DNA of 64,000 nucleotides from Marinobacter zhejiangensis. GTDB lineage: Bacteria > Pseudomonadota > Gammaproteobacteria > Pseudomonadales > Oleiphilaceae. Where the stretch lies: assembly GCF_900114775.1 (NCBI RefSeq), contig NZ_FOUE01000001.1, positions 744,001-808,000 on the forward strand, given 5' to 3'. The notes under the pieces were generated by a model. That model worked only from the letters and a program-made list of their open reading frames with translations. It made no database searches and was not told the DNA's origin. The position numbers and the translations under genes were made by a program. Below, in pieces: positions 17,644 through 27,036 of this stretch (its first letter is position 1; every line of letters begins with the position of its first letter).

Positions 17644-18720
17644 TTGTCATTGGTGGCCAGTGTGTCTGAATTGGACGTCTTGAATGGCCTGGACGTCCAG
17701 CCTCCCTGGATGCACCAGGTAAACCAACCTGTGACCTATCCCCGCATGTTTGTGGAGGTGGCGCAGGATTATGGCGTGAGCCGGGAACAGGTGCTCAGGT
17801 ACGCGGGCCTCCCCGCCAATATCCTGGATGACCCCGCCGGTCGTTTGTCTCTGCTGGAAACCTGGAAGGTTCTCCTGGCCAGCCTCTGCCTGACCGGCGA
17901 TCCGACCCTGGGGTTCCAGAATGGTTTACGGTTGCCCCTGACTGCCCACGGCAGTTTGGGTTATGCCCTGATGTGCGCGTCGACAGCTCGGGAGGCACTC
18001 ACCATCTTGGAGCGGTTCTGGCACGTTCGGGGCCGAGGCGTATTGCTGATGGTGTCCGAAACCAATGATGCCCCGTTCTTTGAGCTGGTGCCGGAATTGC
18101 CCATGCCGTCAGCGCTTCGGGACCTGGCGTTCAGTTCCATGTTGACCAGTATGTATAGAGGAATGCAGTTCGTGCTCCCAATGCTGCCGGCCAGCAGCGA
18201 AATCTGGCTGCAGGGAGCAGAGCCGGCCGGTTTCCAGCGTTGGCAACCGCAACTGCCGGCCGTTCATTTTGACATGCCTCGGGCAGGGATCGTGTTACAG
18301 GGCGACCGCAGTTGGCTGGACCAGCCGCTCCCGACCGCCAACCCCGAAGCCCTGGCCCAGGCCATCGCTCAGTGTGAGCGGGAAAACGCCCTGCTTGATG
18401 CGGTGGACGATGTGGTCCGGCAGACCCGCGCGGCGCTTTCGTTAGAGGGGGGTGGCTACCCGACGCCGGAACAGTTGGCGGACAAGTTGCACCTGACGCC
18501 GCGCACCCTGCGCCGACGTTTGCAGGATCAGGGTCAAAGCTACCGGGATATGCTGGAAGAAGCTCGCTGCCGTGATGGCTGCCAGCTGCTGGCTAATCCC
18601 GACTTGGAAATCCAGCGCATCAGTGAATTACTGGGCTACAACGACCCGGCAAACTTCACCCGTGCCTTCAAGTCCTGGATGGGGGTGACACCCAGTGAAT
18701 GGCGGGCACAACGGTTGTGA
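17644..18720 (+). CDS. AraC family regulator with arabinose-binding-like N domain
   Basis: A 358-residue regulator of the OruR/ArgR-like branch of AraC. The N-terminal ~200 residues (YPRMFVEVAQDYGVSREQVLRYAGLP...) form the PF12625-type sensor domain. The C-terminal 90 residues hold two helix-turn-helices (TPEQLADKLHLTPRTLRRRLQDQGQSYRDML and IQRISELLGYNDPANFTRAFKSWMGVTPSEWR). The start is uncertain: the longest frame uses TTG at 17644, with no clear ribosome site. The first ATG at 17710 would remove 22 residues. It diverges from the metal-hydrolase gene, its most likely target. Confidence 0.85.
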   Translation: MSLVASVSELDVLNGLDVQPPWMHQVNQPVTYPRMFVEVAQDYGVSREQVLRYAGLPANILDDPAGRLSLLETWKVLLASLCLTGDPTLGFQNGLRLPLTAHGSLGYALMCASTAREALTILERFWHVRGRGVLLMVSETNDAPFFELVPELPMPSALRDLAFSSMLTSMYRGMQFVLPMLPASSEIWLQGAEPAGFQRWQPQLPAVHFDMPRAGIVLQGDRSWLDQPLPTANPEALAQAIAQCERENALLDAVDDVVRQTRAALSLEGGGYPTPEQLADKLHLTPRTLRRRLQDQGQSYRDMLEEARCRDGCQLLANPDLEIQRISELLGYNDPANFTRAFKSWMGVTPSEWRAQRL

Positions 18721-18731
18721 AAGGAGTGTCG

Positions 18732-19604
18732 CTATACCTGCGAGTGCAGCCACTTGCGCAGCAATTCCAAGCGTCGGTCTTCCCGTAGCCCGTCCGGGTA
18801 CACCAGGTAAAACCCCGCGCCGTCATTGACCGGGTTGTTGAACACCGATTCCAGTCGTTCGGCCCGTACCGCACTGTGGGCCAGCTCGCATACCGCAATC
18901 GTGACGCCAACTCCATCGGCCGCCGCTTGCAGGGTGAGGCCGCCGGAATCCACCGTAGTGATCATGCCCGGTTCGACGGGACCGCCAGGCAGGTTGTGTA
19001 ACCATTGTCGCCAGTTCAGGCAATGGCGGGAGATAAACAGATTGGCGGACTGGATCCTGGCAACCCGTTCAGCGTGGCTGCCCGTGGCGAAACCGGGTTT
19101 GGCGTAGAGGTCGATTTGGGCCTCGAACAGCAACTCGGCATTCAGCCCGGGCCATTGTCCGGTGCCATACCAAATGCCGGCATCTGCTGCGCCTGCTGCG
19201 AGGTCGACGTCGTCCTGGGTGGTGGAGATATCGAGGGAAAAGCCTTCTCGCTCGAATGGGTAGCGGTGAAGCCTGGGGGACAGCCAATTGGTGGCGAAGG
19301 CCGGTAACATGTTCAGCCGCAATGGGCCGGACTGGCGCTGATCCCGCATCTGGGCGACGCCTTCAGCAATGCGCTGGAAGCCCTGGTTGAGCGACGGTGC
19401 CAGTTGCCGGCCGGCTTCGGTCATCTGCAGCCCGGCCCCGACGCGCCGCAGCAGTTCCACCCCCAGGGTATCTTCCAGCGACCGGATCTGGTGACTCACC
19501 GCCGATGGCGTGACACCGAGTTCTTCCGCCGCGCCCTTGATGGACAGGTGTCGTGACGCCGCCTCGAAAGCGCGCAGGGCGTTGAGTGGAACAGGAATGC
19601 GCAT
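18732..19604 (-). CDS. LysR family regulator, GcvA-like
   Basis: A 290-residue LysR protein. The DNA-binding helix-turn-helix is at residues 1-65 (LNALRAFEAASRHLSIKGAAEELGVTPSAVSHQIRSLEDTLGVELLRR) and closely follows GcvA-type regulators. The effector domain follows, with SRHCLNWRQW and DSGGLTLQAAADGVGVTI motifs. I start at ATG 19604 (MRIPVPLNAL). The longer frame runs on 24 residues with no homology. It diverges from the class IV aminotransferase gene across a 193-base gap with a duplicated operator, so it probably regulates that gene. Confidence 0.88.
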   Translation of the reverse strand: MRIPVPLNALRAFEAASRHLSIKGAAEELGVTPSAVSHQIRSLEDTLGVELLRRVGAGLQMTEAGRQLAPSLNQGFQRIAEGVAQMRDQRQSGPLRLNMLPAFATNWLSPRLHRYPFEREGFSLDISTTQDDVDLAAGAADAGIWYGTGQWPGLNAELLFEAQIDLYAKPGFATGSHAERVARIQSANLFISRHCLNWRQWLHNLPGGPVEPGMITTVDSGGLTLQAAADGVGVTIAVCELAHSAVRAERLESVFNNPVNDGAGFYLVYPDGLREDRRLELLRKWLHSQV

Positions 19605-19692
19605 GGGCCGATCCGTCTCCCGAGTGTCTGGATGGTGTGGATAGAGCGTGTGGATGGATAGATTACCCCATTCCACGGGGCCTGGCCTGTAC

Positions 19693-19728
19693 GTGAGTTT
19701 TTCTCACCCCTGACTGAGACTTTCTCGC
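19693..19728. promoter_or_regulatory. Two LysR-type operator copies, 21 bp apart
   Basis: GTGAGTTTTTCTCAC (19693-19707) is an interrupted palindrome with five-base arms. A related copy, CTGAGACTTTCTCGC (19714-19728), follows exactly 21 bases later and matches at 11 of 15 positions. Two turns of helix between copies is the usual arrangement for a LysR tetramer. They lie between the LysR gene and the aminotransferase gene. Confidence 0.6.
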
Positions 19729-19797
19729 TCGGCCTGCCTCAGGTCGCGGCGTACTCTATTGCACTCACTCTCATTCCCCAACTCGAGGCAGGCAACC

Positions 19798-20691
19798 ATG
19801 GACGCACCAGCACAAACCCGCAGCCCTTCCCCCACTCCTTACTGGAAAAACGGCCAGATGGTCGGTACGGCTGATGCCGTGGTGTCGGTGTTTGACCATG
19901 GGCTGCTCTATGGGGATGGCTGCTTCGAGGGCCTGCGCTTCTATGGTCGTCGTCCCTTCCGTCTGGACCGCCACCTGCAGCGCCTGCGCCGGTCACTGCG
20001 GGCGTTGGCCATCGACATTCCCTACAGCGAGGACGACCTGGCGCAAGCGGTGGCCGATTGCATCGACCATTCCGGCCAGGATCAGGGCTACCTGCGCATC
20101 CTGGTGACCCGGGGCGAAGGGGATCTGGGGCTGAACCCGGCCAACTGTCGGTCGCCGAGCGTGTTCATCCTGGCCTCGCCGTTGGCCCTGGTCAGTGACG
20201 AGGCGCGCCAGCAGGGCATTACCCTGATCACCAGCAGCATCAAACGAATGGTGGGCTCTGGCCTGGACCCGCGGGTGAAGACGCTCAATTACCTGCACTC
20301 CATCCTCGCCCGGGCCGAGGCCAATGCGGCAAAGGTGGATGAAGCGATCCTGCTCAACCAGTTTGGCCAGGTGGCCGAATGCAGTGCCGAAAACCTGTTT
20401 ATCTTTGATGGCACGCACTTGCTGACGCCTCCCCTGCAAGACGGGGCGCTGGGCGGCATTACCCGGGAAACGGTGATGGAGCTGGCGGTGGCGGAAGGCA
20501 TTCCCTGTCGTGAGCAGTCACTGACCGGCTACGACCTCTACAACGCCCGGGAGTGCTTCCTGTGCGGGAGCGGGGCCCGGTTGATTCCGGTCAGAGCGAT
20601 CGATGGCCGGACGCTGGCAACCTGCCCAGGCGATGTCTACCTGCGGGTGAGCGGGGCCTTTCAGGCACTCATCGCCAAAGCCTGCGGCTGA
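19798..20691 (+). CDS. Class IV aminotransferase (branched-chain type)
   Basis: A 297-residue fold-type IV PLP enzyme. It shows DGCFEGLRFYGRRPFRLDRHLQRLRRS near the N terminus, the PLP lysine in RVKTLNYLHSILARAEA, and the phosphate-binding segments ECSAENLFIFDG and GGITRETVMELA. It is most like branched-chain amino acid transaminase (IlvE), but D-amino acid transaminase and aminodeoxychorismate lyase share these features. I start at ATG 19798, with GAGGCAGG upstream. Its own divergent LysR regulator suggests inducible, perhaps catabolic, use rather than housekeeping biosynthesis. Confidence 0.82.
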   Translation: MDAPAQTRSPSPTPYWKNGQMVGTADAVVSVFDHGLLYGDGCFEGLRFYGRRPFRLDRHLQRLRRSLRALAIDIPYSEDDLAQAVADCIDHSGQDQGYLRILVTRGEGDLGLNPANCRSPSVFILASPLALVSDEARQQGITLITSSIKRMVGSGLDPRVKTLNYLHSILARAEANAAKVDEAILLNQFGQVAECSAENLFIFDGTHLLTPPLQDGALGGITRETVMELAVAEGIPCREQSLTGYDLYNARECFLCGSGARLIPVRAIDGRTLATCPGDVYLRVSGAFQALIAKACG

Positions 20692-20706
20692 TTCCGGCAC
20701 GACGGC

Positions 20707-21603
20707 TCAGGCGCGTAGGTTGTTGCTCTGATGGGCGATCTCGATGAACCCCTGGATAAAATCCAGGTCATTGTCGTCGGCGCGGACGCCAACATGAATC
20801 TGCTTCTGGATGCCCTGTGCGCCCAGGCGCAGGGGGGTGACCGGCACTTTGTGCCGGTATTCATCCACCAGCCAGTTGGGGAACGCGGCCACGCCGCGGC
20901 CCGCCGCCACCATCTGCATGATGATGTCGGTGGTTTCCAGGGTCTTGTGCTGTTTCGGGCTGCATCCGGCCGGCAGCAGGAACTGGTTGAAGACGTCCAG
21001 CCGGTCGATCTCGACCGGGTAGCTGATCAGGGTTTCCGAGGCCAGTTGCTCAGGCAGCACCCGGCCTTTTGAGGCCAACGGGTGGCCGTTGCCCACCACC
21101 AGCACCTGTTCGTAGTCAAACACCGGGGTGAAGGCAATGCCGTCCTTGAACAGCGGGTCCGGGGTGATCAGTACATCAATGTCGTAGCCAAACAGCGCCG
21201 CCATGCCGCCAAACTGGAAGGCCTGCTTCACATCCACGTCCACATCCGGCCAGGCCGCCAGGAACGGAGTGACCGTTTTCAACAGCCACTGGTAGCAGGG
21301 GTGGCATTCCATCCCGATGCGCAGGGTACCGCGCTGGCCGGCGGCGTACTGCTGCATCAGCACCTCGGCATGCTCGAACTGGGGCAGCAGCCGGTTGGCC
21401 AGTCCCAGCAGGTAGTGGCCGGCGCGGGTGAGCCGTAGCTGCCGCCCCTCCTTCACCCACACTGTTGTGCCCAGCTGCTGTTCCAGTTTCTTGATGGCGT
21501 GGCTGAGGGCGGACTGGGTCAGGCACAGTCGTTCGGCGGCGTCTGTCAGTGTGCCACAGCGGTCCACTTCCCTGAGGATTGCCAGGTGAGATCGTTCCAG
21601 CAT
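20707..21603 (-). CDS. metR: LysR regulator MetR, activator of metE
   Basis: A 298-residue LysR protein beginning MLERSHLAILREVDRCGTLTDAAERLCLTQSALSHAIKKLEQQLG, the MetR form of the helix-turn-helix. The effector domain contains MECHPCYQWLLKTV, a MetR hallmark. MetR senses homocysteine and activates metE and other methionine genes. The gene is divergent from metE with a perfect MetR box between them, and that box overlaps its own promoter region, giving autoregulation. I start at ATG 21603, preceded by GGAGG. ATG 21621 would add six residues. Confidence 0.93.
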   Translation of the reverse strand: MLERSHLAILREVDRCGTLTDAAERLCLTQSALSHAIKKLEQQLGTTVWVKEGRQLRLTRAGHYLLGLANRLLPQFEHAEVLMQQYAAGQRGTLRIGMECHPCYQWLLKTVTPFLAAWPDVDVDVKQAFQFGGMAALFGYDIDVLITPDPLFKDGIAFTPVFDYEQVLVVGNGHPLASKGRVLPEQLASETLISYPVEIDRLDVFNQFLLPAGCSPKQHKTLETTDIIMQMVAAGRGVAAFPNWLVDEYRHKVPVTPLRLGAQGIQKQIHVGVRADDNDLDFIQGFIEIAHQSNNLRA

Positions 21604-21625
21604 CGGGTGCCAGGCCTCCATTCCG

Positions 21626-21640
21626 ATGAATTTTATTCAT
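21626..21640. promoter_or_regulatory. MetR box
   Basis: ATGAATTTTATTCAT is a palindrome that contains a perfect TGAA-N5-TTCA MetR recognition sequence at 21627-21639. It lies 23 bases before the metR start and about 95 bases before metE. An AT-rich segment to 21715 probably carries the metE promoter. Confidence 0.85.
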
Positions 21641-21734
21641 TGATTGATGACTAATTACCATTATTTTTCATCGATTAAAAACCCTAACCTGATTTCCATC
21701 TTCAATAACCCCTTTTCAACGGGATGGATGGATC

Positions 21735-24014
21735 ATGGCAATTACACACAACCTGGGTTTCCCGCGCATTGGCGCGCGGCGAGAGCTGAAATTTGCACTG
21801 GAAGACCATTGGCGCGGCGGTCTGTCTGCCGATGAGCTACTGACGCTGGCTGGCGGCCTGCGGAAAGACCACTGGCAGTTGCAGGCCGGCCTGGACTGGC
21901 AGCCAGTGGGGGATTTCTCGCTGTACGATCAGATCCTCGATATGAGCGTGACCCTGGGCAACCTGCCGCCTCGGGTGCGGGAGCTGGGCGGCGATGAACT
22001 GACCGCCTATTTCCGTACCGCCCGCGGCCGGGCTCCGGCAGATTCCAGTGAGCGGGTGGTGGCTGCCGGCGAGCTGACCAAGTGGTTCGATACCAACTAC
22101 CACTACATCGTGCCAGAGTTCTCCGCCGACACCACCTTCACCCTCAATCCGGCACGTCTGCTGGCCCAGATTGAAGAGGCCCAGAAGCAGGATGTACCGG
22201 TCAAGCCGGTGATTATTGGGCCGCTTACCTATCTTTGGCTGGGTAAGGCCAAGGATGGCAGTGATCCATTAGCGCTGCTGGATAACCTGCTGCCGGTGTA
22301 TGCGGACTTGCTCCAGGCAATCGGCCAGGCGGGTGTGGAGTGGGTGCAGGTGGACGAACCGATTCTGGTCACCGAACTGCCGGAAGCCTGGCAGCGGGCC
22401 TTCCACCTGGCCTACAAGGCTCTTGCCGGGGTGGGGCCGAAGAAGCTGCTGACCACCTACTTCGGCCGCTTGGCGGATAACCTTGAACTGGCCCGGACCC
22501 TGTCGGTCGACGGTTTGCACCTGGACGCCTTGGCCAACCTCGACCACGTTGAGCGCCTGGCTAATCAACTCCCGGACGAACGGGTGCTGTCGCTGGGGGT
22601 GATCAACGGTCGTAACATCTGGAAGAGTGATCTCAATGCCCTGCTCAATCAGCTGGAGCCGCTGCAACAAAAGCTGGGTGACCGATTGTGGCTGGCCCCC
22701 ACCTGTTCCCTGCTGCACGTACCGGTGGATCTCGATTCGGAACAACGGATCGATCCGGAGATCCGGCAATGGCTGGCCTTCGCCCGCCAGAAGCTGGATG
22801 AGTTAACGACGCTGGCGACGGCGCTGAACCAGGGCCGGGACGCGGTGCAGGAAGTGTTGGCGGCCAACGCCGAGGCGCTGCGTAGCCGCCGTGAGTCGGA
22901 CCGGGTCAACCGGGCGGCGGTCAAGGCCCGTTTGCAGTCGGTGGATGGGCGCTGGGGTCAACGGCAGAGTGTGTTTTCCGAGCGTATCCGCCTGCAGCAG
23001 GATCGGCTCAGCCTGCCGCCATACCCAACCACCACCATCGGTTCCTTCCCTCAGACCGGTGATATCCGTCAGATTCGTCGCCGCTACCGTCAGGACGAGC
23101 TGGACGAGCGCCGCTACCAGGCCTGCATCCAGCACGAGATTGCCCGCTGTATCCGCGAGCAGGAAGCGCTGGGGCTGGACGTACTGGTCCATGGTGAGGC
23201 GGAACGAAACGACATGGTGGAGTACTTTGGCGAACAGCTGGACGGCTATGCCTTCAGCCAGTTTGGCTGGGTCCAGTCCTACGGCTCCCGCTGCGTCAAG
23301 CCGCCGATCCTGTATGGTGATATTCAGCGCCCGAATGCGATGACCGTGGACTGGATTCGTTATGCACAGGCGCTCACCGACAAGCCAGTCAAGGGCATGC
23401 TCACCGGTCCGGTCACCATGCTCAACTGGTCCTTTGTCCGCGATGACCAGCCACGCTCGGTCACCTGTATCCAGCTCGCCCTGGCGATCCGTGATGAAGT
23501 GCTGGACCTGGAACGGGCCGGGGTGAACATCATCCAGATCGACGAGGCCGCCTTGCGGGAAGGTTTGCCGTTGAAGCGGTCGCAGTGGCAGGACTACCTG
23601 GACTGGGCGGTGGATGCCTTCCGTCTGGCGGCCAATGGTGTGGCGGATACGACCCAGATCCACACCCACATGTGTTATTCGGAGTTCAATGACATCATCG
23701 AGGCCATTACCCGGATGGATGCAGACGTCATTACCATCGAAACGTCACGGTCGGATATGGAGCTGCTGGCGGCATTCGACCGCTTCCAGTATCCCAATGA
23801 CATCGGGCCAGGGGTGTACGACATCCATTCGCCGAACATCCCCAGCCACGATGAGATTGTCGGGTTGATGACCAAGGCCGCCCAGCGGATTCCCGCGGAA
23901 CGGCTGTGGATCAACCCGGATTGCGGCCTGAAAACCCGGGGCTGGCAGGAAGTGGTACCAGCCCTGGAGAACATGGTGGCGGCCGCCCGCACCCTGCGTG
24001 AAGCCGCGGTTTAG
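21735..24014 (+). CDS. metE: Cobalamin-independent methionine synthase
   Basis: A 759-residue cytoplasmic enzyme that moves the methyl group of 5-methyltetrahydropteroyltri-glutamate to homocysteine. The N-terminal half opens with [19 protein letters not shown]. The C-terminal half has the zinc and substrate residues: [41 protein letters not shown] (zinc His and Cys) and [13 protein letters not shown] (zinc Cys). The length is normal. It is driven from the MetR-controlled divergent promoter. Its stop overlaps the converging trpB stop by four bases, with no terminator between them. Confidence 0.96.
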   Translation: MAITHNLGFPRIGARRELKFALEDHWRGGLSADELLTLAGGLRKDHWQLQAGLDWQPVGDFSLYDQILDMSVTLGNLPPRVRELGGDELTAYFRTARGRAPADSSERVVAAGELTKWFDTNYHYIVPEFSADTTFTLNPARLLAQIEEAQKQDVPVKPVIIGPLTYLWLGKAKDGSDPLALLDNLLPVYADLLQAIGQAGVEWVQVDEPILVTELPEAWQRAFHLAYKALAGVGPKKLLTTYFGRLADNLELARTLSVDGLHLDALANLDHVERLANQLPDERVLSLGVINGRNIWKSDLNALLNQLEPLQQKLGDRLWLAPTCSLLHVPVDLDSEQRIDPEIRQWLAFARQKLDELTTLATALNQGRDAVQEVLAANAEALRSRRESDRVNRAAVKARLQSVDGRWGQRQSVFSERIRLQQDRLSLPPYPTTTIGSFPQTGDIRQIRRRYRQDELDERRYQACIQHEIARCIREQEALGLDVLVHGEAERNDMVEYFGEQLDGYAFSQFGWVQSYGSRCVKPPILYGDIQRPNAMTVDWIRYAQALTDKPVKGMLTGPVTMLNWSFVRDDQPRSVTCIQLALAIRDEVLDLERAGVNIIQIDEAALREGLPLKRSQWQDYLDWAVDAFRLAANGVADTTQIHTHMCYSEFNDIIEAITRMDADVITIETSRSDMELLAAFDRFQYPNDIGPGVYDIHSPNIPSHDEIVGLMTKAAQRIPAERLWINPDCGLKTRGWQEVVPALENMVAAARTLREAAV

Positions 24015-25246
24015 TTGGCGAGGTTGACGCCATAGGCGTCGCCGTAGTGCTCGACCACGAAGTCGATGTCCTTGTCGCCACGTCCGGACAGGTTCACCAG
24101 GATGCTTTCACCCGGGTGAGCCTTGGCCAGTTTCAGGGCGTAGGCGACCGCGTGTGACGACTCGATGGCCGGGATGATGCCCTCGGAGCGGGACAGCTCG
24201 AAGAACGCGTCGATGGCTTCCTGGTCGTTGATGGCGTCGTAGCTGACCCGGCCACTGTCCTTGAGGAAGCTGTGCTGGGGCCCGACGGAGGGGTAGTCCA
24301 GGCCACTGGCCACGGAGTAGACTTCCTGCGGTTCGCCGTCGGCATCTTTCAGCATGTACGACTTAAAGCCATGCATGATGCCCGGCTCGCCTTTGGTCAT
24401 GGTGGCCGCGTGTTCACCCTCGGTGTTCAGATCCCGGCCAGCGGGTTCAACGCCCCAAAGCTTGACGGACGGATCATCAAGGAATGCGGAGAAAATGCCC
24501 ATGGCATTGGAGCCGCCACCGACACAGGCCACCACGTTATCCGGCAGTTTGCCGGTCTGTGTCTGCATCTGGGTACGGGCTTCGTTACCGATGATGGACT
24601 GGAAATCCCGCACCATCATTGGGAACGGATGGGGCCCGACCACGGAACCGATGGCGTAGAGTTGGGTAATGGGGTCTTTCAGGTAGGCTTCGAACGCCGC
24701 ATCGACGGCTTCTTTAAGCGTCTTGCGGCCATGAGTGGCGGGAATGACCTTGGCGCCGAGGATCGCCATACGCACCACATTGGGGTGCTCTTTTTTGATA
24801 TCCACTTCACCCATGTAGATATCGCACTCCAGGCCCACCAGCGCAGCGGCGGTCGCCAGTGCCACACCATGCTGACCGGCACCGGTTTCGGCAATTAACT
24901 TCTTCTTGCCCATCTTCTTGGCGAGCAGGGCTTCACCCAGGCAGTGGTTGATCTTGTGGGCACCGGTGTGGTTCAGATCTTCCCGCTTGAGGAAAATGTC
25001 GGCACCGAACTTGCGGCTGAGGTTCTTGGCGTGGAACACCGGGCTGGGACGGCCAACGTAATGGCTGTAGAGCTCAGCCAGTTCGCGGCGGAATTCAGGG
25101 TCTTCACGGATCTCCAGGTAGGCCTCGGTGATCTCGTCCATCACCGCCTTGAGCTGGTCTGGAATAAAGCTGCCACCGTACTCGCCAAAGTAGCCATCGG
25201 CGTTGGGGAGAGTGTGGTGAAAGGTATTGGTGATGGTGTCGCTCAT
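24011..25246 (-). CDS. trpB: Tryptophan synthase beta chain, stand-alone
   Basis: A 411-residue PLP enzyme that condenses indole with serine to give tryptophan. It has the PLP lysine in [13 protein letters not shown] (K98), GAGQHGVA, the phosphate-binding [12 protein letters not shown] and the GPQHSFL segment. There is no trpA beside it. The N-terminal region reads [13 protein letters not shown] rather than the common YVPE form, so it may belong to a less common TrpB branch, used for salvaging indole or to partner a remote TrpA. AGGAG lies seven bases before the start. A GC-rich hairpin stands in its leader. Confidence 0.93.
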   Translation of the reverse strand: MSDTITNTFHHTLPNADGYFGEYGGSFIPDQLKAVMDEITEAYLEIREDPEFRRELAELYSHYVGRPSPVFHAKNLSRKFGADIFLKREDLNHTGAHKINHCLGEALLAKKMGKKKLIAETGAGQHGVALATAAALVGLECDIYMGEVDIKKEHPNVVRMAILGAKVIPATHGRKTLKEAVDAAFEAYLKDPITQLYAIGSVVGPHPFPMMVRDFQSIIGNEARTQMQTQTGKLPDNVVACVGGGSNAMGIFSAFLDDPSVKLWGVEPAGRDLNTEGEHAATMTKGEPGIMHGFKSYMLKDADGEPQEVYSVASGLDYPSVGPQHSFLKDSGRVSYDAINDQEAIDAFFELSRSEGIIPAIESSHAVAYALKLAKAHPGESILVNLSGRGDKDIDFVVEHYGDAYGVNLAN

Positions 25247-25303
25247 TGCGCGCTCCTGAAAAGTGGCCCGTTGCCCGGTTTGTTGTTCGTTCCGGCGTTG
25301 ACT

Positions 25304-25333
25304 GCCCTCGGCCCGAAGATCAGGGCCGAGGGC
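25304..25333 (-). promoter_or_regulatory. 11-bp hairpin at the start of the trpB leader
   Basis: GCCCTCGGCCC (25304-25314) and GGGCCGAGGGC (25323-25333) are perfect arms around an eight-base loop. On the minus strand a TATACT element (25339-25344) lies just before the hairpin, so the trpB transcript could begin with this stem. It might instead terminate the preceding exported-protein operon, although no T run follows. No leader peptide rich in Trp codons is visible. Confidence 0.5.
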
Positions 25334-25410
25334 TCAACAGTATATCGGATTGCGCAAAGCAGGTGTTGGGCCTGTGCGTGGGACAGGTCCCGGACAGCCC
25401 TGGGAAAGGG

Positions 25411-26253
25411 CTACCGGCGCCGTTTGCGGAACCACAACAGTGGCAGCAGGCCGAGGACCAGCCAGTGGCCTGCTCCGCCGCCGCCATTATTGGTTCTATG
25501 GGGGGCAAACGCCTGACGTTCGAGTGCTGCGACCTGGGATTCGATGTCGTCCAGCATTGATTCAATATCATCGGCCGTGGCCTGCTGTTCGGTGATCAGG
25601 CTGGCTTCCATCTGGGACTTGATGACCACATCGGTCTGGGCGATGGCGTTAGCGATCTGGGCCAGGCGACGCAGGACCGTGTTGCTGCCGACGCTGACTT
25701 CGCCATCCGCCAGCTCGCTGTCACCCCCAATGGACACGCCCCCGTTGGCGGTACTGGACAGTTCGACGCCGGTGAGCCGGGCGTAATCGGTCAAGGGAGC
25801 GCAATTTGCGGCTTCCGCCTGCTGCCCGGCCGGGATGGTTCCGACGACAACGGGGTTAAATGGGTCACTGCAATCGTAATCCGGCGCGGTGCCGTCACTG
25901 ATGACCGCCACTTTTTCGGTGCCATAGAGCTGGATGTAGAACCGGCTATCACCACCATTGGCCGACTCGTTAGCATCAACGCGCCAGGAATTGCCCAGCT
26001 CGCCGTCGAGGTAGCCATTTTCCCGGTCGTGGCGAACGGTCTCGGTGGTGGCGGAAGTATCCAGCCAGCGAATGCGCAGGTTGTTTTCCTTGAGCACCAG
26101 GCTGTGGTCGGTGAAGGCTTCGCCGTTTACGCAGTCAATGCCAAGGCACTGGTTGCCCTGTACCACAACATCGTCAGCCTTGATCACGTCTGCGGAAGCT
26201 GGGGCGCCAAGCGCCAGCACCATCGTTACCGCCAGGGTGCGTGTCAGTGCCAT
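25411..26253 (-). CDS. Exported protein with degenerate adhesin-neck motif and GlyGly-CTERM tail
   Basis: A 280-residue protein of unknown function. A signal peptide (1-21, ASA) is followed by a paralogous block DDVVVQGNQCLGIDCVNGEAF (28-48) with two conserved cysteines, an RIRWLDTS strand, and a segment GEVSVGSNTVLRRLAQIANAIAQTDVV that looks like a worn YadA-type neck. A helical coiled-coil region (215-250) comes next. The end is a GGGG stretch (257-260), one hydrophobic segment and RKRRR: a GlyGly-CTERM signal, normally cut by rhombosortase for surface delivery. It overlaps its upstream paralogue by ten bases. Confidence 0.72.
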   Translation of the reverse strand: MALTRTLAVTMVLALGAPASADVIKADDVVVQGNQCLGIDCVNGEAFTDHSLVLKENNLRIRWLDTSATTETVRHDRENGYLDGELGNSWRVDANESANGGDSRFYIQLYGTEKVAVISDGTAPDYDCSDPFNPVVVGTIPAGQQAEAANCAPLTDYARLTGVELSSTANGGVSIGGDSELADGEVSVGSNTVLRRLAQIANAIAQTDVVIKSQMEASLITEQQATADDIESMLDDIESQVAALERQAFAPHRTNNGGGGAGHWLVLGLLPLLWFRKRRR

Positions 26254-26879
26254 GGGTCACCGTCCTGGTCGATGGCCTGTGTCTGTGCGACTTTATCCGC
26301 AACACGATCCAGGCGATCCAGCAACGCGGCCATCCGGGCCTCAAAACCGTCCAGGCGGTTGTTCAGTGCCTCAATGTCCTGTTGTGTCGCTGCCTCGGCG
26401 GTTGTCTGGAATGCCTCGAACTGGCGCAGGTTGACCGCGTCGGTGTCGTTGACGGCATCCGCGACGTGGCTGACACGCCGTTCACTGCCCAGGTTACCCA
26501 CCGAAACAGCGCCTTCAACCAGTTCGGCACCAGTGCCCAGGGCGACATCGCCGTCCGGCGAGATCACCAGGACGTCCTGGCTGGCCGTTTCACTGCGAAT
26601 AAAGAACGAGGTCCGTGATGCCATGCCGCCGTCGGTGATGCCCATGCTCCAGTCTTCCGAGGGAAAACTGGCAGAATTGCTGGTATCCCAGAAGTGGATT
26701 TGCGGGGTGGGTGATTTCAGTCGCAGCGTATCGAAGTCGAAGTCTTCGCCATCGACACAGTCCGCTCCCACGCACATGCTGCTTTGGACGATGAGGTCAT
26801 CGACGATCACTTCATCGGCACTGGCCACCATCGTCAGGGTCAGTGCCAACCCACCTGCTATAAAACGTAACGCGCCCAT
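26244..26879 (-). CDS. Exported protein with YadA-like neck motif and coiled coil
   Basis: A 211-residue paralogue of the next gene, of unknown function. A signal peptide (1-21) is followed by DDLIVQSSMCVGADCVDGEDF with the same cysteine pair, QIHFWDTS, and then GAVSVGNLGSERRVSHVADAVNDTDAVNLRQFE (123-155), a good match to the trimeric autotransporter neck (SVG...R.I..VA.G..DTDAVN..QL). A heptad-rich coiled coil (160-200) ends the protein, with no membrane anchor or barrel. It should therefore form a soluble trimer, perhaps with the GlyGly-CTERM partner encoded immediately downstream. Confidence 0.7.
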   Translation of the reverse strand: MGALRFIAGGLALTLTMVASADEVIVDDLIVQSSMCVGADCVDGEDFDFDTLRLKSPTPQIHFWDTSNSASFPSEDWSMGITDGGMASRTSFFIRSETASQDVLVISPDGDVALGTGAELVEGAVSVGNLGSERRVSHVADAVNDTDAVNLRQFEAFQTTAEAATQQDIEALNNRLDGFEARMAALLDRLDRVADKVAQTQAIDQDGDPWH

Positions 26880-27036
26880 TGCCTATCCCTTCTGAGTTAA
26901 ACGAATCCCTGAACCGGTGGTTGTACGGTCAGCGTCCTGGAAAATAAGCTGGGAAATTAGCGGATCATGCTAAAGGTTACAAATGCTAAATTGTTAAATA
27001 TCAGCCTGGTTGGCAAGCGGCATTGGCGGCGGCCGT

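Noticed and set aside
22803..23669. 288-codon minus-strand frame inside metE
   Set aside because: It lies wholly within the conserved C-terminal half of metE and has no recognisable features.
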